Assembly (NCBI GenBank): GCA_963169155.1
Contig: CAUJGI010000431.1
Location: 1 to 6,452 of the forward strand
Direction: 5' to 3'
Origin: Chloroflexota bacterium
Lineage (GTDB): Bacteria; Chloroflexota; Anaerolineae; Promineifilales; Promineifilaceae
Length of the DNA stretch: 6,452 nt
The translations under genes were made by a program, and so were the position numbers. The notes under the pieces are model-generated. The model was given only the letters and a program-made list of their open reading frames with translations, ran no database searches and was not told the DNA's origin. This document shows positions 4,828 through 6,452 of the stretch, one piece after another. Each line of letters opens with the position of its first letter. The first letter of the stretch is position 1.

Positions 4828-6179
4828 TTGCCAATTGTCAATTGTAAATTGGGGTTGAGTTCCAATGCCGTGGCCAGGGCGGCTTCGGCTTCGGCTACAT
4901 TGCCCTGGGCGGTGTAGGCCAGGCTGCGGTAGTAGTGGGTTTCTTCTACGTGGTAGCCGCCTTCGGTGGAGAGGATGGCGTCGGAGAGGGTGAAGACGTC
5001 GTCGAGACGGCCGTTGGCCAGATACGCCTCATATGGTTCAAACTGGTACCACAACATGCGCCAGGGCAGGCCAACGGTGCGCGCCTGGTCGAAGGCGGCG
5101 GCGGCGCTGGCAAATAAGGTTTCATCGTTGGTTAGCTGCGCCAGATGGGTGAGGCTGCTGCCTAAATTGAACCAAATGTACGGGTTTTCGGGTTGGGTGG
5201 TGGTGAACTGCTGGTTGGTAACGGCCGTTTGCTGCCACATCGTCGCCGGATCACTCAGTTCGGGCGGCAGCAGCGCCAAAATCTCTGCTTCGTCTGCCGG
5301 GGGATAAACCAGGATGAAGGTGTGGTTGAACATCTGCCAGAATTCGTCCACCGTTGCGTAGCTGTCGCGCCGCCCGCTGCTGTCCCACGGCCCCAAAAAC
5401 GTGTCCAGGCTGATGAACTCCTGGCTGGTGTCGTCGTAGCCGATGACGGTTAGGTAGTGGCCCATCCAGCCTTCCCAGGCGTTGGGGTACAGCCCTTTTT
5501 CGACGATGACGGGGTAACCCGCGGCAATAAGCTGCTTGAGCAGTTCAATCGAACCGCCGACAAAATAGCGGGCGCGCATTGACGTTTCAGTGTTGACATA
5601 ATCGACCAATTCCCCTGGACTTACGTTGCGGTCATCGTAGTTGGGCTTGACGGCAGCGCCCACATCCAGCTGGTCAACCAGCACGCCATGATATCCCAGG
5701 GTGATGGTGAGGTTGGCCGGGCCACAGTTGTTAAATTTCTGGGGAATGACCGAGATGTTTTCCAGGCGAACGGCCGTTGGCAGCGGCGTGGCGGTAGGGG
5801 GTAAGGGTGTGCTGGTAAGGGTCGGTTCCGGCGTTGGAGATTGGAGATTAGACCCTTCGGGTTCGCTCGGGGCAGGGCTTGTCGATTGGGGAGTGAACGT
5901 GGGGAGTAAAGTTGCGGTGGATGTTGCTGTCTGCGTTGGCCTCAGCTGCTCTAACTGATTACCGATTACCGACAACTGATTACCATCGGCCACAAGGGCC
6001 GGGGCGGGCAGGGCCGTGGGCAGCGGCGTGGCCACCAAGAAGAGCAGTTGGTCCGGTACGGCGTCGGGATAACGCTCGTGGGCGGCCAGAATGAGGCGGG
6101 GATAAAGCAGGTAAGTGGCGACGCCGCCTGCCAGCAGCACGCCCAAAATCGTCAGCCAAATCATCCGTCTGCGCCACAT
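4824..6179 (-). CDS. Membrane-anchored C39-like cysteine peptidase with TPR-like C-terminal region
   Basis: From the ATG at 6179 the protein has 451 residues. MWRRR precedes one transmembrane segment (about 6-27), giving an N-in, C-out anchor. A Thr/Pro-rich linker (about 50-136) follows. The peptidase C39-like domain (about 140-295) has Cys152 in NNCGPANLTITLGYHG, His241 in MGHYLTVIGYDD and probable Asp259 in SLDTF. The remainder (about 320-450) is helical and TPR-like, with repeats such as YRSLAYTAQGNVAEAEAALATALELNP, written here as two parts 417-430 and 431-443. C39-like peptidases include bacteriocin-processing enzymes, but this one lacks a transporter and its substrate is unknown. A longer frame reaches 6290, but the extra 37 residues translate a noncoding inverted repeat. 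TACAAT sits 6 nt before the 6179 ATG, supporting a leaderless start. Linker and C-terminus contain heptamer DNA repeats. Confidence 0.9.
   Translation of the reverse strand: MWRRRMIWLTILGVLLAGGVATYLLYPRLILAAHERYPDAVPDQLLFLVATPLPTALPAPALVADGNQLSVIGNQLEQLRPTQTATSTATLLPTFTPQSTSPAPSEPEGSNLQSPTPEPTLTSTPLPPTATPLPTAVRLENISVIPQKFNNCGPANLTITLGYHGVLVDQLDVGAAVKPNYDDRNVSPGELVDYVNTETSMRARYFVGGSIELLKQLIAAGYPVIVEKGLYPNAWEGWMGHYLTVIGYDDTSQEFISLDTFLGPWDSSGRRDSYATVDEFWQMFNHTFILVYPPADEAEILALLPPELSDPATMWQQTAVTNQQFTTTQPENPYIWFNLGSSLTHLAQLTNDETLFASAAAAFDQARTVGLPWRMLWYQFEPYEAYLANGRLDDVFTLSDAILSTEGGYHVEETHYYRSLAYTAQGNVAEAEAALATALELNPNLQLTIGN
4826..4851. repeat. AATTG heptanucleotide repeat at the convergent stop codons
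   Basis: AATTG occurs at 4826, 4833, 4840 and 4847, an exact 7-nt period with variable dinucleotides between. It begins in the hydrolase stop codon and encodes the last residues (LQLTIGN) of the opposing peptidase. The two stop codons overlap within TTAA. No convincing intrinsic terminator is visible between the two genes. Confidence 0.7.
5835..5849 (-). repeat. AATCTCC heptamer pair in the peptidase linker
   Basis: AATCTCC occurs twice in tandem on the minus strand (5849-5836) plus one base. It is a 15-nt exact match to 3863-3877 in the hydrolase gene, translated there in a different frame. A CCCCAAT word lies nearby on the minus strand (5891-5885). Confidence 0.65.
5950..5984 (-). repeat. 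GGTAATC heptamer array in the peptidase linker
   Basis: On the minus strand five 7-mers follow one another: GGTAATC, AGTTGTC, GGTAATC, GGTAATC, AGTTAGA. They encode DGNQLSVIGNQLE, a 7-residue repeat because three heptamers equal 21 nt. The array resembles the one at 3798-3832. Confidence 0.7.
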
Positions 6180-6185
6180 GGCCCC

Positions 6186-6191
6186 ATTGTA
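6186..6191 (-). promoter_or_regulatory. -10 box of the peptidase gene, leaderless type
   Basis: TACAAT (6191-6186) matches TATAAT at five of six positions and lies 6 nt before the ATG at 6179. No convincing -35 at 16-18 nt spacing and no Shine-Dalgarno sequence were found, so a leaderless transcript is suggested. Confidence 0.45.
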
Positions 6192-6237
6192 CTTGAGATT
6201 TTTGGTGGGCAGATGAACAGTTTTTGAGGAAACAGGG

Positions 6238-6314
6238 AACACGAATGAGACGAATAGACGAATCGCACGAATATTGATCATTCGTTTCATTCGTCAATTC
6301 GTGCCATTCGTGTT
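6238..6314. repeat. Long inverted repeat of four ACGAAT units per arm
   Basis: The left arm has ACGAAT at 6241, 6250, 6258 and 6267; the right arm has ATTCGT at 6280, 6289, 6297 and 6306. Unit spacing is 9, 8, 9 in both arms. The outer ends, AACACGAATG and CATTCGTGTT, pair perfectly, and the whole is an imperfect hairpin of about 35 bp with a 7-nt loop. It lies between the divergent peptidase and coiled-coil genes, so it is not a terminator of either. It may be a dispersed intergenic palindrome or a regulatory site. Confidence 0.75.
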
Positions 6315-6334
6315 TTATCTATTCTGTTTTGCTG

Positions 6335-6340
6335 TAAACT
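6335..6340 (+). promoter_or_regulatory. -10 box of the right-edge gene, leaderless type
   Basis: TAAACT (6335-6340), with TG immediately before it, lies 6 nt upstream of the ATG at 6347. The -35 region is T-rich without a clear TTGACA. The layout matches the other leaderless-looking starts in this window. Confidence 0.4.
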
Positions 6341-6346
6341 TGAAAT

Positions 6347-6452
6347 ATGCCTGTTACGTCTGAATCCCCAACCGAAACAGTGAAGCGCCTGCGCCAGGAG
6401 CTGGACAAACTGCGCGCTGAGCTGGCCGCGGCGGAAGCGGAGCTAAACAGCC
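6347..6452 (+). CDS. N-terminus of a coiled-coil protein leaving the window on the right
   Basis: Thirty-five codons are present before the window ends. After MPVTSESPTET the sequence turns into KRLRQELDKLRAELAAAEA, with leucines at heptad spacing and alternating charges, typical of a parallel coiled coil. There is no signal peptide, so it is probably cytoplasmic. No family can be assigned from this piece. The start is supported by a -10-like TAAACT 6 nt upstream and by an open frame to the edge without a competing frame. Confidence 0.6.
   Translation, partial: MPVTSESPTETVKRLRQELDKLRAELAAAEAELNS

Larger units (their letters stand above)
878..5777. repeat. Dispersed palindrome ACGGCCGT (12 exact copies)
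   Basis: Exact copies start at 878, 1033, 1048, 1947, 2737, 2919, 3175, 3904, 4477, 5007, 5221 and 5770. One-mismatch copies are at 2117 (TCGGCCGT) and 2272 (ACGGCCGA). Most exact copies extend to AACGGCCGTT. In genes they are read in different frames, for example Thr-Ala-Val in the lipoprotein and hydrolase, Asn-Gly-Arg in the regulator and Gln-Arg-Pro-Phe at the kinase N-terminus. This points to selection or spread at DNA level rather than protein level. Confidence 0.85.

Noticed and set aside
4824..6179. Bacteriocin-processing system based on the C39-like peptidase
   Set aside because: There is no ABC transporter, membrane fusion protein or double-glycine leader peptide in the window, and the peptidase is fused to a TPR-like region instead.
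6180..6290. Longer peptidase start at 6290 adding 37 residues
   Set aside because: Its first codons translate the right arm and loop of the ACGAAT inverted repeat, and no ribosome binding site is present. The 6179 ATG follows a -10 box and directly precedes a typical RRR plus transmembrane anchor.
6238..6314. CRISPR array or terminator
   Set aside because: Units are 6 bp with 2-3 bp between, far too short for CRISPR repeats and spacers. Both flanking genes are transcribed away from it, so there is nothing to terminate.

Overview
The window looks like chromosome of a bacterium with a Gram-positive-like or single-membrane envelope, GC roughly 55-58 percent, probably Chloroflexota (Anaerolineae-like). 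That placement is inference. It rests on lipoproteins and membrane-anchored enzymes with Thr/Pro-rich linkers, a C39-type peptidase fused to a TPR-like tail, and heavy use of short DNA words between and inside genes. No rRNA, tRNA, CRISPR array, transposase or phage gene was seen.

Layout from left to right. Positions 1-34 hold the first codons of a gene running off the left edge on the minus strand. It has a strong TTGACA promoter whose -10 box sits in a dyad (58-111). Next come four genes on the minus strand, listed in transcription order: an OmpR-family response regulator (3612-2938), a sensor histidine kinase whose GTG start abuts the regulator's stop (2937-1525), a small PepSY-domain envelope protein (1450-1091) and a predicted lipoprotein of unknown function (921-172). 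Each of the last two is followed by an intrinsic terminator. Divergent from the regulator is a lipoprotein alpha/beta-hydrolase (3682-4827, plus strand). It converges on a membrane-anchored C39-like peptidase with a TPR-like tail (6179-4824, minus strand), and their stop codons overlap. At the right edge a coiled-coil protein begins on the plus strand (6347 onward).

The most informative signal is a shared promoter architecture. Three minus-strand promoters (regulator, PepSY protein, lipoprotein) carry the same element: TTCAT(C/G), 6 nt, TTAATC, 8 nt, then a TANNCT -10 box, with identical spacing in all three. This predicts a local regulon in which the two-component system controls itself, the PepSY protein and the lipoprotein. 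The operator also overlaps the putative -35 of the divergent hydrolase.

Three further layers are unusual. An 8-bp palindrome, ACGGCCGT, occurs 12 times exactly in about 6.4 kb, in several reading frames, and two copies form a terminator stem. Heptanucleotide tandem repeats resembling cyanobacterial STRR sequences make up parts of the linkers of both envelope enzymes and the C-terminus of the peptidase. Four genes have a -10-like hexamer only 6-7 nt before the ATG, suggesting leaderless mRNAs; this also fixes the starts of the regulator and the peptidase at internal Met codons.
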